DNA from: Lactobacillus kimbladii
GTDB lineage: Bacteria > Bacillota > Bacilli > Lactobacillales > Lactobacillaceae
DNA length: 64,000 nt
Direction of reading: 5' to 3'
NCBI RefSeq assembly: GCF_014323605.1
Contig: NZ_SCMB01000003.1
Span: 207,693-271,692, forward strand
Below, piece by piece: positions 16,094 through 26,971 of this stretch. The notes beneath the pieces were generated by a model. The model was not told the DNA's origin and ran no database searches. It saw nothing but the letters and a program-made list of their open reading frames with translations. Each line of letters starts with the position of its first letter. The first letter of the stretch is position 1. The position numbers and the translations under genes are program-made.

Positions 16094-17503
16094 TTAAAGA
16101 ATGAACTTAGTTAAATCTTTATTTGTTATTATATCACTAAGTTTTTCGTTAACATATGCCTCAGTCACTGTAATTTCGCCCATGGACATATCTGGGCCTT
16201 CATACAAAACATCTTCCAGCAACTTCTCAAGAATTGTTGACAATCTTCTGGCACCAATATTGTCAGTTCCCTGGTTTACGTCATAAGCAATTTGAGCAAT
16301 CCGATCAACTGCTTCTTGTGTAAAGACTAATTTGATTCCGTCAGCTTTCATCAAGGCAACATATTGCTCTAAAAGTGAATCTTCAGGATCCTTGAGAATT
16401 TTAACAAAATCGTCTTTGGATAAGGCATTAAGTTCAACCCTAATTGGAAAACGGCCTTGCAATTCAGGAATTAAATCACTTGGTTTGGATTCAGAAAATG
16501 CTCCAGCAGCAATAAAGAGTATGTGATCAGTTGCTACAGGACCATATTTAGTTTGAACAGTAGAGCCTTCAACAATTGGCAAAATATCTCTTTGCACACC
16601 CTCACGTGATACCTCACCGGAAGTTTTCTTATTGCCAGCAGTAATTTTATCAATTTCATCAATAAAAATAATGCCGTTATTAGCTGTACGCTCAATAGCT
16701 TTTTGATAAAGGGAGTCATAATCAATCATCTTACGGGATTCTTGCTGAATTAAGACTTCACGGGCATCTTTAACTGCTAAAGTACGTTTAATTTTCTTTT
16801 TAGGAACCAAATCGTTAAGCATTGAGCTCATATCAATTCCCATTTGTCCCATCATGTCACCCATAGGATTGACTTTAGGCGCTTGTTCAACTTCGATAGT
16901 GACCTCCCGATTTTCAAGCAAGCCCTTATTTAACTGCTCTGACACAGTAAGACGCTGATTACGGACATCATCAGTTATTTCTTCTTGGTCTGCGGCAGAA
17001 GACTGATCATTGTTCTGACCCCCTGCCATGATCATTGACATCATATCTTGCCATTCCTGCATCTGATTTTTTCTTTTATCTTTTTTTACTCCAGGAACAA
17101 GCAAACGTACTAAAATTTTGTTGGCCTTTTTAGTTGCCTGAGGGCGAACACGATCAAATTGATCCTTTTCTTCCATGCGCACTGCTTCATTTACTAAATC
17201 GCGCACCATTGACTCAACATCACGACCGACATAACCAACTTCAGTAAATTTTGTAGCTTCTACTTTGACAAACGGCGCATTAACAATCGCTGCTAATCTT
17301 CTGGCAATTTCTGTTTTACCAACGCCCGTGGGCCCCGCCATTAAGAGGTTCTTAGGTGTGATATCTTCCTGCATTTTCTTGGGTAGCTGCATTCTGCGAT
17401 AACGATTATAAAGAGCAACAGCAACTGCCTTTTTAGCTTCATCTTGGCCTATAATGTATTCATTAAGTAAATTAACAATTTGCTTTGGTGTTTTTGTTTC
17501 CAT
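16094..17503 (-). CDS. hslU: ATP-dependent protease ATPase subunit HslU (ClpY)
   Basis: 469 residues. This AAA+ unfoldase hexamer feeds substrates to the HslV peptidase. It shows Walker [14 protein letters not shown] near residue 55, Walker [11 protein letters not shown] near 265, a long intermediate (I) domain between them, and the C-terminal KFIL tail that docks into HslV and activates it. It follows hslV by 20 bp. A GAGG SD lies rather far (15 bp) from the ATG. Stop overlaps nothing; the epimerase gene follows closely. Confidence 0.97.
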   Translation of the reverse strand: METKTPKQIVNLLNEYIIGQDEAKKAVAVALYNRYRRMQLPKKMQEDITPKNLLMAGPTGVGKTEIARRLAAIVNAPFVKVEATKFTEVGYVGRDVESMVRDLVNEAVRMEEKDQFDRVRPQATKKANKILVRLLVPGVKKDKRKNQMQEWQDMMSMIMAGGQNNDQSSAADQEEITDDVRNQRLTVSEQLNKGLLENREVTIEVEQAPKVNPMGDMMGQMGIDMSSMLNDLVPKKKIKRTLAVKDAREVLIQQESRKMIDYDSLYQKAIERTANNGIIFIDEIDKITAGNKKTSGEVSREGVQRDILPIVEGSTVQTKYGPVATDHILFIAAGAFSESKPSDLIPELQGRFPIRVELNALSKDDFVKILKDPEDSLLEQYVALMKADGIKLVFTQEAVDRIAQIAYDVNQGTDNIGARRLSTILEKLLEDVLYEGPDMSMGEITVTEAYVNEKLSDIITNKDLTKFIL

Positions 17504-17523
17504 ATTATTTATCTGCCTCGTTT

Positions 17524-18048
17524 TTACAATTCGTCAGTTATAATCTGATTATCAGTAAAGATATCAATTCCAGAAGCAATTTCAACAGCCTCATGAGCAA
17601 TTTCACTGGCACTCATATTGGACGAATGTCTAGTCATTGCGATGGCGGCAGCCTGAGCAAAGTTGCCACCAGAACCAATCGCAACCACATTTTCATCTGG
17701 TTCGAGCACTTCACCATTGCCGGAAATTAATAAAAGATCTTTTTCGTTAAAAGCAATGAGCATGGCCTCCAGCTTTTGCAAGGTTGCGTCTTTACGCCAT
17801 GCTTGTGCCATTTCCACAGCAGCTCTGCGTAAATCACCTCCAAAAGCTTCTAATTTGCCTTCAAGCATGTCTTGCAAACTGACGGCATCGGCTACGCCAC
17901 CAGCAAAGCCAATTACAACTTGATCGTGATAAATTCGTCTAATCTTTTTAGCGGTAGACTTTGCAATTACTTTTTCACCCAGAGTTACCTGTCCATCGCC
18001 AGCAATTGCAGTTTTACCATTAAATTTTACTGAACATATTGTTGTCAT
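17524..18048 (-). CDS. hslV: ATP-dependent protease peptidase subunit HslV (ClpQ)
   Basis: 174 residues, a proteasome-beta-like peptidase that assembles as two stacked hexamers capped by HslU. Removal of Met leaves an N-terminal Thr ([11 protein letters not shown]), the nucleophile, unlike the Ser of Bacillus subtilis CodW. GDGQVTLG and the GGNFAQAAA segment are typical. The ATG overlaps the xerC stop by four bases (ATGA), so translation is coupled to xerC, the same xerC/codV-hslV-hslU order as in Bacillus. Confidence 0.97.
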   Translation of the reverse strand: MTTICSVKFNGKTAIAGDGQVTLGEKVIAKSTAKKIRRIYHDQVVIGFAGGVADAVSLQDMLEGKLEAFGGDLRRAAVEMAQAWRKDATLQKLEAMLIAFNEKDLLLISGNGEVLEPDENVVAIGSGGNFAQAAAIAMTRHSSNMSASEIAHEAVEIASGIDIFTDNQIITDEL

Positions 18049-18974
18049 TTTTTTGCCTCATCTTTCTTATCATTGCGAGTGAAGTATTTTTCATAATTTG
18101 CCTGTAAGTGGCTCATAGTCACGTGAGTATATATTTGTGTGGTAGATAAATTGTCATGACCCAAAAGTTCCTGTACACTGCGTAAATCTGCGCCGTTATT
18201 CAACATTGCCGTAGCAAATGAATGTCGCAATTCGTGCGGGTGTACCTTACCATTAATGCCAGCCTTATTAAAAACCCTTTGCATAATATACTCGATGCCA
18301 CGATCCGTTAATGGTTTGCCTTTATTATTTAAAAAGACATAATCTGAACTGCCATCACCTTTTACAAGTTGATCGCGACCATTTTCCAAATAATTAACTA
18401 ACGCGGCTTTAGTTTTATCATCAAACGCAACGTATCTGTCTTTATTACCTTTACCGTGTACCAGAATTATCTTTAAATCTAAATCTACTTGCTTTCTTGT
18501 TAAGTTGCTTACTTCGCTAACCCTCATCCCAGTAGTATAAAACAATTCAATTAATGCTAAATTACGTAGAGTCAAGGGTTCATTTCCACTTAAAGAGTCA
18601 AATACTTGTTTCATTTCTGGTGCATAAAAAAACTGGGGTAACTTTCGTTCTTTAGTGCGCAAAACAATTGTTTGCGCTGGATCTATTTTAACAATTTTTC
18701 GTCTAGTTAAAAAGTGATAAAACGACCTGAGGCTAGACATTTTACGCGACTGCGTCGAACGCGCTAATTTGCGTTCTGTTAAGTTTTGTAAAAAAATTTC
18801 AACATCACGTCTATTTATTTTTGACCAACCATTAAAGCCGCCATTTTCCTGCCAAAATTTTTTTGCTTCCAGCAAATCCGTTTGATAAGACATTATTGTT
18901 TTGGGACTATATTGACGTTCAATACGCAAATATGAGGTAAACAGCTTTATCAGTTTGTCTTTTCCAGCATCCAT
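18045..18974 (-). CDS. xerC: Site-specific tyrosine recombinase XerC
   Basis: 309 residues. With XerD it resolves chromosome dimers at dif before cell division. The N-terminal core-binding domain spans ~1-105 (YSPKTIMSYQTDL), and the catalytic domain carries TTGMRVSEVSNL (Arg), GKGNKDRYV (Lys), HPHELRHSFATAML (HxxR), LGHDNLSTTQIYTHV (His and the Tyr nucleophile). It is called XerC rather than XerD from its place upstream of hslV. It starts 1 bp after the trmFO stop and overlaps hslV. It is only 11 kb from the dif site found in this window. Confidence 0.95.
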   Translation of the reverse strand: MDAGKDKLIKLFTSYLRIERQYSPKTIMSYQTDLLEAKKFWQENGGFNGWSKINRRDVEIFLQNLTERKLARSTQSRKMSSLRSFYHFLTRRKIVKIDPAQTIVLRTKERKLPQFFYAPEMKQVFDSLSGNEPLTLRNLALIELFYTTGMRVSEVSNLTRKQVDLDLKIILVHGKGNKDRYVAFDDKTKAALVNYLENGRDQLVKGDGSSDYVFLNNKGKPLTDRGIEYIMQRVFNKAGINGKVHPHELRHSFATAMLNNGADLRSVQELLGHDNLSTTQIYTHVTMSHLQANYEKYFTRNDKKDEAKK

Positions 18975-18975
18975 C

Positions 18976-20292
18976 TTAATGCAGCACTCCCTGTTGAAAT
19001 TCCTTAAGACATTCTAGACCACGCTGGCTGATTTTTAAGTGGCGCTCTTTCTTGTTGCGCACTTTGGAACCTTCAAGTCCCGGAATTAATGCAAAACTGG
19101 CATTCATAGGTTGAAAATGCTTGATGTCAGCAGTAGTTACGTAATTAGCCATTGATCCTAAAGCTGTTAGTTTAGGAAAAGCAACCGGTTCTTGTCCACT
19201 TGCTCTTCTAGCAGCGTTAATCCCTGAAACCAGACCACTGCCAGCACTTTCAACATATCCTTCGACTCCAGTCACTTGTCCTGCAAAAAATAGACCTGGC
19301 TGCTTTTTTGCTTCATATGAGGCAGATAATACAGCTGGAGAAGCCATATACGTGTTGCGATGCATTTTGCCATATCTGATAAAACGGGCATGAGCCAAGC
19401 CAGGAATCATAGAAAAAACCCGTTTTTGTTCACCATACTTTAGGTGAGTCTGAAAGCCAACAATGTTATACATTGAGGCTACGGCATTATCTTGTCTAAG
19501 CTGAACAACTGCATAAGGAGTTTTTCCAGTAGCTGGATTTTCCAATCCTACAGGTTTAAGTGGACCAAAAAGCATAGTTTTCATACCTCTTTGAGCCATA
19601 ACTTCAATCGGCATACAGCCCTCAAAAACGTCACTGTTTTCAAAGCTGTGAACTTCTGCAGTCTCCGCACTAACCAATTCCCGAGCAAATCTTTCATATT
19701 CTTCCTTTGTCATAGGACAATTTAGATATGCAGCTTCACCTTTGTCATAACGAGATTTTTTATAGACGATATCCATATCAATCGAATCAGCAGCAATTAT
19801 AGGTGCCGCTGCATCAAAAAAATGCAGGCTTTCATTGCCTGAAAATTTTTGTATCTCTTCGGCCAGTTTATCACTAGTCAAGGGACCAGTAGCAATAATT
19901 GCAATACAATCTTGCGGAATCTGGGTAATTTCTTCAGTATGAAAATTAATATTTGGCAGAGCCAGCAGCTTGCTTGTGACATAATCACTGAACTGCTCTC
20001 TGTCAACTGCTAATGCTCCACCAGCAGGTACCTGGGAATGATCAGCAGCTGCCATAATAAGCGAATCAAGCTGACGCATTTCTTCTTTTAATAAACCTAC
20101 AGCATTAGATAACTGATTTGAACGCATTGAGTTTGTGCACACCAATTCAGCCAGCTTGTCTGTTTTATGCGCCGGGGTCATTTTTTTAGGACGCATTTCG
20201 TAAAAATCGACAGCAATTCCACGCTTTGCTAGTTGCCAGGCTGCCTCACTTCCGGCCAGACCGCCTCCAATTACAGTTACTTTTTCTGGCAT
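18976..20292 (-). CDS. trmFO: Methylenetetrahydrofolate-tRNA-(uracil-5-)-methyltransferase
   Basis: 438 residues. This FAD- and folate-dependent enzyme makes 5-methyluridine at position 54 of tRNA. The N-terminal dinucleotide-binding motif is [38 protein letters not shown] near 50 carries a conserved Cys, and [19 protein letters not shown] near 330 is the second FAD contact. SD AAGGAAT precedes the ATG. It lies between topA and xerC, the usual Bacillus and Lactobacillus order. Confidence 0.97.
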   Translation of the reverse strand: MPEKVTVIGGGLAGSEAAWQLAKRGIAVDFYEMRPKKMTPAHKTDKLAELVCTNSMRSNQLSNAVGLLKEEMRQLDSLIMAAADHSQVPAGGALAVDREQFSDYVTSKLLALPNINFHTEEITQIPQDCIAIIATGPLTSDKLAEEIQKFSGNESLHFFDAAAPIIAADSIDMDIVYKKSRYDKGEAAYLNCPMTKEEYERFARELVSAETAEVHSFENSDVFEGCMPIEVMAQRGMKTMLFGPLKPVGLENPATGKTPYAVVQLRQDNAVASMYNIVGFQTHLKYGEQKRVFSMIPGLAHARFIRYGKMHRNTYMASPAVLSASYEAKKQPGLFFAGQVTGVEGYVESAGSGLVSGINAARRASGQEPVAFPKLTALGSMANYVTTADIKHFQPMNASFALIPGLEGSKVRNKKERHLKISQRGLECLKEFQQGVLH

Positions 20293-20336
20293 ATGATCAT
20301 ATTCCTTTACTAAAATTATTTTACTTTATATACAAG

Positions 20337-20370
20337 AATATCATCAAATCATGACTGATCTGATGATATT
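20337..20370. repeat. Inverted repeat between topA and trmFO
   Basis: A perfect 10-bp inverted repeat, AATATCATCA and TGATGATATT, is separated by 14 bp. There is no T tract on either strand, so termination is doubtful; it could be an mRNA processing or stability element. Confidence 0.4.
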
Positions 20371-20379
20371 AACATAAAT

Positions 20380-22491
20380 TTAACTTTCTACAGTATCTTT
20401 TTCAGCACTTGTTTCTTCTTTATAATCGCCATTTGGACAAAGAACAACAGGTCCTTTTTTATTTCTTTTTTCAACTAGAAAATGACCACAGTTAGGACAA
20501 TTTCGGTTAATAGGCTTGTCCCAAGAAACAAAGTCACAATCAGGGTAACGTGAACAGCCATAAAACTTGCGGTTACGCTTTGATTTTTTCTCAATCACGT
20601 CACCTTTGCCGCATTTCGGACAAATAACGCCAACCTTTTTTACAATTGCCTTTGTATTGCGACAATCTGGGAAACGTGAGCAGGCGTAAAATTTACCATA
20701 GCGTCCCATTTTAATAACCATCGGCGCACCACAGATATCACAATTGAAACCGGCAGGCTCATCTTTTATTTGCACCTTTTTGATATCAGCGTCAGCTTTA
20801 TCCAGCTCTTTTTTAAAGGGATGATAATAATCATCAATTACTTTGACCCAATCTTTCTTGCCCTCTTCAATTCCGTCAAGATCATTTTCCAGTTGCGCTG
20901 TAAAGTCGATGTTGACAATATCAGGGAAAAATTTTTCGATCAAATTATCGACAATCTCGCCTAGCTCTGTGGGAACGATAGATTTACCATCTAATTTAAC
21001 GTAGTAGCGTCGCTGGATAGTATCAATTGTCGGTGCATAGGTTGAAGGACGACCAACACCATTTTCTTCTAATGAATGAACTAAGCTGGCCTCTGTGTAT
21101 CTGGCAGGTGGCATAGTGAAATGCTGCTTATTATCAGACTTGGCTAACTTAACTTTATCTCCCTCGTTTAATTCAGGTAATTCAACATTTTTTTCCTGTT
21201 GATTATCATAAACTTTGGTAAAGCCGGCAAATTTCATTTTCGAGCCCGTAGTTCTGAATATTACCCCATTTTGCGTAATATCAGCTCTTACTGTGTCATA
21301 AACAGCTGGAGTCATCTCACTGGCTAAAAATCTGGACCAAATCAATTTATACAAACGATATTGTTCAGTAGTTAAAACAGATTTGAGAGACTCTGGAGTT
21401 CGATAAACACTGGTTGGCCTGATAGCTTCATGGGCATCTTGAGCATCCTCTTGGTTTTTGAAATGGCGTGCTCCTTTAGCGGCATATTCTTTGCCATAAT
21501 TTTCATTTAAAAACTTAGAGGCTTCCGCCTGTGCAATTGGGGATGTCCGTTTAGAATCAGTTCTCATATAGGTAATCAAACCGACTGTACCCTGTTTACC
21601 CAGGCTAATGCCTTCATAAAGCTGCTGGGCAATGCTCATTGTTCTTCTGGTACGATAATTCAGACGTTTATTTGCTTCCTGTTGCATTGTCGAAGTTGTA
21701 AAGGGAGCGGCAGGCTGACGTCGACGCTCACGTTTAACAACATTTGCGACTTGAAAGTTTTTCTTTTTATCAATTTTAGCCAAAACTTTTTTGACAGAAT
21801 CATTATCAGGTAAATCAGTTTTTTTGCCGTTAATACCCCAAAACTGACCATTAAAAGTCTTTCTTAATTTTTTGAATTCTGCATCAATAGTCCAATATTC
21901 CTGTGGCTTAAAGTTCTTGATTTCCTTTTCACGATCAATTACCAGCTTTAATGCGACTGACTGAACACGTCCAGCACTCAATCCCTTTTTGACTTTTTCC
22001 CACAAAATAGGAGATAGTGAATAGCCAACAATTCTGTCCAGAATACGGCGAGCTTGTTGAGCATTGACAGTGTCCATATCAATTGTTCTCGGATTTTTAA
22101 AGCTATTTTTGACAGCGTCCTTGGTTACCTCATTAAATGTGACCCGATTTTTGTCTTTTTGATCCAAGTCAAGTACATGAGCAACATGCCACGCAATTGC
22201 TTCACCTTCACGATCCGGGTCAGACGCTAAATATACATTCTTGGCTTTTTTAGCTTCAGACTTTAGTTCCTTAATAGTATCGCCCTTACCTCTAATAGAA
22301 ATATATTTTGGCTTATAGTTATTGTCAAAATCGATTCCCATTTGTGACTTGGGCAAGTCACGAATATGACCTTTTGAAGCAATTACACGATAATTACGTC
22401 CTAAATATTTTTCAATTGTTTTAGCCTTAGCCGGAGACTCAACTATTACTAGTGTCTTCTTACGTTTCTTTGGCTTAGATTTAGTAGGCAT
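20380..22491 (-). CDS. topA: DNA topoisomerase I
   Basis: 703 residues from ATG 22491, chosen because GAGGAGG lies six bases upstream; an earlier in-frame ATG overlaps that SD. The enzyme relaxes negative supercoils. The TOPRIM domain is N-terminal ([33 protein letters not shown]). The active-site Tyr is in [12 protein letters not shown]. Three C-terminal zinc ribbons are visible: CDICG...CSRFPDC, CPKCG...CSRYPDC, and a last one (CPNCG...CPN) that keeps only three Cys. It follows dprA by about 60 bp. Confidence 0.97.
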   Translation of the reverse strand: MPTKSKPKKRKKTLVIVESPAKAKTIEKYLGRNYRVIASKGHIRDLPKSQMGIDFDNNYKPKYISIRGKGDTIKELKSEAKKAKNVYLASDPDREGEAIAWHVAHVLDLDQKDKNRVTFNEVTKDAVKNSFKNPRTIDMDTVNAQQARRILDRIVGYSLSPILWEKVKKGLSAGRVQSVALKLVIDREKEIKNFKPQEYWTIDAEFKKLRKTFNGQFWGINGKKTDLPDNDSVKKVLAKIDKKKNFQVANVVKRERRRQPAAPFTTSTMQQEANKRLNYRTRRTMSIAQQLYEGISLGKQGTVGLITYMRTDSKRTSPIAQAEASKFLNENYGKEYAAKGARHFKNQEDAQDAHEAIRPTSVYRTPESLKSVLTTEQYRLYKLIWSRFLASEMTPAVYDTVRADITQNGVIFRTTGSKMKFAGFTKVYDNQQEKNVELPELNEGDKVKLAKSDNKQHFTMPPARYTEASLVHSLEENGVGRPSTYAPTIDTIQRRYYVKLDGKSIVPTELGEIVDNLIEKFFPDIVNIDFTAQLENDLDGIEEGKKDWVKVIDDYYHPFKKELDKADADIKKVQIKDEPAGFNCDICGAPMVIKMGRYGKFYACSRFPDCRNTKAIVKKVGVICPKCGKGDVIEKKSKRNRKFYGCSRYPDCDFVSWDKPINRNCPNCGHFLVEKRNKKGPVVLCPNGDYKEETSAEKDTVES

Positions 22492-22550
22492 CAAAAGCCT
22501 CCTCATTAAATTCTTTTTTAAATACTCATTGAGAATAGAATATTTAACTA

Positions 22551-23402
22551 CTAATTGTCAAATCTTTCAAGTCGCAAATCAAAATCAGTGATTGGATATG
22601 CACCTGCTTGAATAAGTTCATTGGGTCCTTGAGACAGCTCACTGGTAATTGGACCAGGTAAAGCGTAAATATCACGATTCTCTTGTAAAGCTAAGTTTGC
22701 TGTAATCAGAGAACCTGACTTCTGCTTTGCCTCAGTAACAATTACACTTTCAGCTATCCCAGCCAAAATTCTGTTTCGTTGGGGAAATCTATAAGGTCTT
22801 GGTGGAGTGTCAGGTAGATATTCACTCACTAGTAAACCTTTTTGAGCAATTTCTTCCTGCACCTGCTGATTTATCGAAGGATAAAAATAATTTAAACCAT
22901 TACCCACCACTGCAATTGTTTGTCCATTAAATTTCAGTGCTGCGTTATGTGCCATAACATCGACACCCTTAGCCAATCCACTGGCAATAATAAAGTCATC
23001 TTTTATTAAATTGGGCACAATTTTATTCAAAACTAAGCCACTGTAACCAGTGGCTTGACGTGAACCAACAATTGTAACAATTCTTTTCTGAAGTAAATTC
23101 AAATTTCCTTGTAAAAACAAAATTAAAGGTGGCTGATATATTTGACGTAGTTTTTCGGGATATTCTTTATCAAAAAAACTGATAACCTGACATTGTTTTT
23201 CTATTCTTCTGATCATTTTATCCGCATAAATATCATTATAAGCATTTAGACAGACTTTTATCAAATTACTTGTCAAATTTAAGTTTTTAATAGTCTGAAT
23301 GTCAACATCAGCAACTTTTAACTGGCTCGCAACACGTAACATCTTAACATATCCGATGCCTTTTTGTAATTTCAAGCGCAAGAGAAAATTGGTAGTCTTC
23401 AT
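22551..23402 (-). CDS. dprA: DNA-processing protein DprA
   Basis: 283 residues from ATG 23402, chosen because AGGAGG lies nine bases upstream; a longer frame has no SD. DprA binds incoming single-stranded DNA and loads RecA during natural transformation. The Rossmann-like core shows [14 protein letters not shown] near 95, [17 protein letters not shown], and [10 protein letters not shown] near 205. The gene looks intact. Its SD can pair with a complementary CCTCCT just upstream (see finding), which suggests low or conditional translation. It belongs to the rbgA-rnhB-dprA-topA series. Confidence 0.94.
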   Translation of the reverse strand: MKTTNFLLRLKLQKGIGYVKMLRVASQLKVADVDIQTIKNLNLTSNLIKVCLNAYNDIYADKMIRRIEKQCQVISFFDKEYPEKLRQIYQPPLILFLQGNLNLLQKRIVTIVGSRQATGYSGLVLNKIVPNLIKDDFIIASGLAKGVDVMAHNAALKFNGQTIAVVGNGLNYFYPSINQQVQEEIAQKGLLVSEYLPDTPPRPYRFPQRNRILAGIAESVIVTEAKQKSGSLITANLALQENRDIYALPGPITSELSQGPNELIQAGAYPITDFDLRLERFDN

Positions 23403-23408
23403 AAAAAA

Positions 23409-23438
23409 CCTCCTAAATACAAATACGTAAAAAGGAGG
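23409..23438 (-). promoter_or_regulatory. Hairpin that can hide the dprA ribosome binding site
   Basis: In the rnhB-dprA transcript CCTCCT (23433-23438) is the exact complement of the dprA SD AGGAGG (23409-23414), 18 bases apart, and the SD is followed by TTTTTT. The structure could block ribosome entry or act as a weak terminator. Inferred from complementarity only. Confidence 0.4.
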
Positions 23439-23446
23439 CATATTTT

Positions 23447-24202
23447 TTATTTATAAAAAGAATTCACTGGTGCAAAAGTTTTACGATGAATTGGCGTTGG
23501 ACCAAATTTTTCAAGTGCTTGAAGATGAGCCTGAGTGCCATAGCCAGCATTTTCATCAAAATGATATTCAGGGTAAATTTTGGCGTAGTCAGCCATCAAT
23601 TTATCCCTGAATACTTTGGCAACAATGGAAGCAGCAGCAATAGAATTGGATTTTGAGTCGCCCTTTATTAACCGAACCTGCGGCAATTTAACCGGTACTT
23701 GCATAGCATCAACCAGCAAAGCATCAGGTTTGACGTCTAAATTCATTACAGCTTCAGCCATTGCTAAACGGTCTGCTTCATAAATATTTATTTCATCAAT
23801 TACTTGCGAGCTTTTTATGCCAACTGCCACACTAACAGCTTCCTTTAAAATTAAAGGGTATAATTCCAAGCGGCGACTGGCACTTAATTTCTTAGAATCA
23901 TTAACATCTGTCAAATCAAAATTGTCATCAATAATTACAGCAGCTGTCACAACAGGACCAGCTAATGGTCCTCTGCCAACTTCATCTACCCCTGCAACGA
24001 TCTCCTGTTTGGCCCAAAAAGTTTTCTCATAGGCAAACCTTTTTGTGAATGCAGCCTTTTTCTTGGCTAATTTTTGCTGGCGATTATGATAACTAAGTAA
24101 GAGCTTTTGAACGCCTACACGAGTATCGTTTTCTAAAATACTCAAATCTTCTGGGTTGACCGGGCCTTTTGAAAGAAATTTTTTTATTTCACCAATTGTC
24201 AT
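23447..24202 (-). CDS. rnhB: Ribonuclease HII
   Basis: 251 residues. It cleaves the RNA strand of RNA-DNA hybrids and removes single ribonucleotides from DNA. The catalytic domain begins near residue 67 with [16 protein letters not shown] (Asp-Glu of the DEDD set); DALLVDAM and the [18 protein letters not shown] region supply the rest. The ~65-residue N-terminal extension is typical of Firmicutes RNase HII. The ATG overlaps the rbgA stop by four bases, so the two are translationally coupled. Confidence 0.96.
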   Translation of the reverse strand: MTIGEIKKFLSKGPVNPEDLSILENDTRVGVQKLLLSYHNRQQKLAKKKAAFTKRFAYEKTFWAKQEIVAGVDEVGRGPLAGPVVTAAVIIDDNFDLTDVNDSKKLSASRRLELYPLILKEAVSVAVGIKSSQVIDEINIYEADRLAMAEAVMNLDVKPDALLVDAMQVPVKLPQVRLIKGDSKSNSIAAASIVAKVFRDKLMADYAKIYPEYHFDENAGYGTQAHLQALEKFGPTPIHRKTFAPVNSFYK

Positions 24203-25038
24203 ATCCGATCCAAAGTAACCCTTCCTATTTTTCCTTTACGTAAACGCTGCAGTAGGTACATAGAGAAACGATCATAATCGTCACGCATGCCATATTCTTC
24301 CGTTAGTGCCAGTAACAGATCAGTATCATTAATGTTTTGAATTTCTTCTTTGGAAGTTCTAGCAAATTTGATTAAATCATTCAAATAGTGCTTGCGTAAC
24401 TTTGCTAATAAAAATAAAGCAACATCATCAGCGCTAAAAATAGTATCCTTAATCGCCCCAAGTGCGGCAAGCTTTAATCCAACTGTTTGATCCTCAAATT
24501 TAGGCCACAAAATGCCAGGTGTATCTAAAATTTGAATATTATCCGCAGTTTTGAGCCAATTTTGCCCCTTGGTTACTCCCGGTTTATTACCAACCTGAGT
24601 GACATTGCGACCAACAAGACGATTAATAATTGTGGACTTGCCGCAATTGGGGATACCAGCAATTGCAACTCTGATAACAGGGCTTGATGCACCTTTTTGT
24701 TGTAATTTTTCAATTTTCGCTGCAGCAGCTTTTTTGATCATCTTCACGAGCACTTGCATATTGGTATTATGAAGAGAATCCAGAGCCATCACAAACTTTC
24801 CTTTAGTGGTAAACTTTTTCTGCCACCTTTTAGTCATCACTGGATCTGCCAAATCAGCTTTATTTAGAATAATCAAATGTGGTTTACTACCTACAAGTTT
24901 TTCGATCATTGGGTTACGTGATGATTGAGGAATTCGTGCATCTAAAACTTCTACAATGACATCAATTAAATTCATTTTATCTTCAAGTTGATTCCGAGCT
25001 TTATTCATATGCCCTGGATACCACTGAATATTAACCAT
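24199..25038 (-). CDS. rbgA: Ribosome biogenesis GTPase RbgA (YlqF)
   Basis: 279 residues, a circularly permuted GTPase needed for late 50S assembly. The permutation is seen from motif order: G4 NKADL near residue 58 precedes G1 [12 protein letters not shown] near 127 and G3 DTPG near 172. The N-terminal WYPGHMNKA is a family signature. SD AAAGG precedes the ATG. It is the first gene of the rbgA-rnhB-dprA-topA series, and a hairpin separates it from yozE upstream. Confidence 0.96.
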   Translation of the reverse strand: MVNIQWYPGHMNKARNQLEDKMNLIDVIVEVLDARIPQSSRNPMIEKLVGSKPHLIILNKADLADPVMTKRWQKKFTTKGKFVMALDSLHNTNMQVLVKMIKKAAAAKIEKLQQKGASSPVIRVAIAGIPNCGKSTIINRLVGRNVTQVGNKPGVTKGQNWLKTADNIQILDTPGILWPKFEDQTVGLKLAALGAIKDTIFSADDVALFLLAKLRKHYLNDLIKFARTSKEEIQNINDTDLLLALTEEYGMRDDYDRFSMYLLQRLRKGKIGRVTLDRI

Positions 25039-25057
25039 TTTTTGCCTTTCTTACGCG

Positions 25058-25087
25058 AAAAGGGCTCCATAGCAATTAGGAGCCCTA
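25058..25087 (-). terminator. Terminator after yozE
   Basis: AGGGCTCC pairs with GGAGCCCT across a 10-base loop and is followed by TTTT on the - strand, between the yozE stop and rbgA. Confidence 0.65.
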
Positions 25088-25089
25088 AT

Positions 25090-25320
25090 TTAATACGTCA
25101 TTTTTTCACGATACATTTGATATGCTTTATCAAAAATGCTCATGCTTGGTAAATAACCACCATTAAGCTCAAGATAATCAGATAATTTTTCATAATTTTG
25201 CTCTTGCTTGGGAAAAGTCTGATCATTTTGTGCATTATTTGCAAACTGCGCAACTTCATCATTTGAATCAGCATTACGCTGTGTCATTAAATAGCGATAA
25301 AAGCTTTCTCTATATGCCAA
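25090..25320 (-). CDS. YozE family protein (UPF0346)
   Basis: 76 residues of the small YozE SAM-like family, whose biochemical role is unknown. Signatures are the N-terminal [14 protein letters not shown] and the C-terminal [13 protein letters not shown]. The TTG start is supported by GGAG six bases upstream, inside the end of the preceding degV gene, from which it is separated by only three bases. The two are therefore an operon. Confidence 0.88.
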   Translation of the reverse strand: MAYRESFYRYLMTQRNADSNDEVAQFANNAQNDQTFPKQEQNYEKLSDYLELNGGYLPSMSIFDKAYQMYREKMTY

Positions 25321-25323
25321 TTT

Positions 25324-26184
25324 TTACTCCGTGTAATACAAAACTGCGTATGCTCCCATCCCTGCATGCGTTGCAATAATAGGACTGGTTTCTCGCACTA
25401 AAACATCAATTTTAGAATTAATATCTTTAATTTTTTGGGCAAAATCGAGTAGCTTTTGCGGTGTGCTTTCCGTTGCAACATATGAGATGCCGACTTCCTT
25501 GATTTTTTCTTTGTTGGCCTCAATTTCATCTAAAATGCGTTTATCAAAAGCTAAAGAAAACTTCTTGCCTCTTCCTTTTTTTGCAATTTTCAAATGACCA
25601 TTCGGCATTTGCAATTCAATGTGTATATTAAGCATGTTGACAATTTTACCAGCTAAAGGACCTAACCGTCCACCTTTAACCACATTTTCTAAATTGACAA
25701 TAAGTAAATGCAAACGCTGAGTTTTTTTAATTTTTTCAATATGAGCCAAAATTTCAGGAATACTTTTGCCAGCGGCAATATCTCGCGCAGCTGCCAAAAC
25801 CTGAAATCCTTCAGAACGATCAGTTAATTCAGAGTCAACTATATGTACCAGATCTGATTTACCAGTTAGCTTAACTGCCTGACGAGCTGCATCAATTGTG
25901 CCGCTTAATACCTTCGCCAAAAATATGCCAATGACTTCGCTACCATCTTTAGTTAATTCATTAATCGTATCAACCATGGTTCCGATAGGTGGTTGGCTCG
26001 TAGTTGGCAACTTTTTAGATTCACTCATTTTTTGGACAAATTGCTGTCTGGTTATTTCCACTCCGTCAAGATAAGTATCACCATCGATTGTGACCGATAA
26101 AGGCACAACGGTTATATGATATTTTTTAATTTCCTCCGGCGTTAACTGCGCGGAAGAATCAGTCAAAATTTTTATTTCTGACAA
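25324..26184 (-). CDS. DegV family fatty-acid-binding protein (second paralogue)
   Basis: 286 residues from TTG 26184, chosen because GAGGG lies eight bases upstream; an earlier TTG overlaps that SD. It has the same EDD fold as the gene at 3305 but a distinct sequence: ILTDSSAQL, LPTTSQPPIGT near 58, FLAKVLSGTIDAARQ near 88, ENVVKGGRLGPLAG near 158, and IIATHAGMGAYAVLY at the end. It probably hands bound fatty acids to FakA. It is co-transcribed with yozE, and its promoter lies in the divergent gap to the HlyIII-family gene. Confidence 0.87.
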   Translation of the reverse strand: MSEIKILTDSSAQLTPEEIKKYHITVVPLSVTIDGDTYLDGVEITRQQFVQKMSESKKLPTTSQPPIGTMVDTINELTKDGSEVIGIFLAKVLSGTIDAARQAVKLTGKSDLVHIVDSELTDRSEGFQVLAAARDIAAGKSIPEILAHIEKIKKTQRLHLLIVNLENVVKGGRLGPLAGKIVNMLNIHIELQMPNGHLKIAKKGRGKKFSLAFDKRILDEIEANKEKIKEVGISYVATESTPQKLLDFAQKIKDINSKIDVLVRETSPIIATHAGMGAYAVLYYTE

Positions 26185-26304
26185 CGTACTCGCCCTCAAT
26201 TCTGATTTGATGTTCTCATTTATGATAGAATGTGAACTGTATTAATTATAATTATTATAGCAAAAAAACTAGCAAAAAAAAGAAAGCGAACAAACTGTTT
26301 CATT

Positions 26305-26970
26305 ATGAAATTGCAAAAAATCTGGCAAGAACCTGAACAAAGATCCAAAACTTATTACATAGTAGATAATATCCTCAGTGCTGTCACGCATGGAATTGGT
26401 TTTTGCCTGGCAGTTGCCGGATTAGTACTTTTAATTATCAAAGCCGTTTCAACACATAGTCTATTAAGAATAGTTACTTTCACTATTTATGGCTCTTGTT
26501 TGCTTCTGCTTTATCTTTTCTCTACACTTTTCCATAGTCTCATCTTCACTCGAGCTCGCAATGTTTTTCAAATTTTTGATCATTCATCAATTTTTCTGCT
26601 AATTGCAGGATCATATACTCCCTTTTCCCTTGTAGCAATAGGTGGCAAATGGGGCATAATGTTATTTACTCTGGTTTGGATAATTGCGATATTTGGCATC
26701 ATCTACTACATTTTTAATCGTGGCAAACACGTTATATTAGACACTATTTTATACGTTGCTATGGGCTGGCTGGTAATTTTAGCAGGTAATCATTTGTATG
26801 TACGACTCAGCCCCATTGGGTTCTGGCTACTAGTTAGCGGAGGTGTAGCTTATACTGTTGGTGCACTATTCTACACAATGAAAAGGATTCCCTTTATTCA
26901 TGTGATTTGGCACCTGTTTGTCATTTTAGGATCAACTTTAATGTTTTTTTCTGTTCTTCTTTACGTCTAG
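26305..26970 (+). CDS. Hemolysin III / PAQR-family membrane protein (YqfA-like)
   Basis: 221 residues with seven hydrophobic segments. Conserved residues of the family are visible: NILSAVTHGIGF near the start, LFSTLFHSLIF near 75, IFDHSSIFLLIAGSYTPF near 98 and VIWHLFVILGS near 205, whose histidines and aspartate bind a metal in this superfamily. The cellular role in bacteria is unclear, perhaps membrane fluidity or stress. There is no obvious SD; the start is the first ATG in a clean frame. It is divergent from degV and convergent with cca, whose stop is one base away. Confidence 0.85.
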   Translation: MKLQKIWQEPEQRSKTYYIVDNILSAVTHGIGFCLAVAGLVLLIIKAVSTHSLLRIVTFTIYGSCLLLLYLFSTLFHSLIFTRARNVFQIFDHSSIFLLIAGSYTPFSLVAIGGKWGIMLFTLVWIIAIFGIIYYIFNRGKHVILDTILYVAMGWLVILAGNHLYVRLSPIGFWLLVSGGVAYTVGALFYTMKRIPFIHVIWHLFVILGSTLMFFSVLLYV

Positions 26971-26971
26971 G

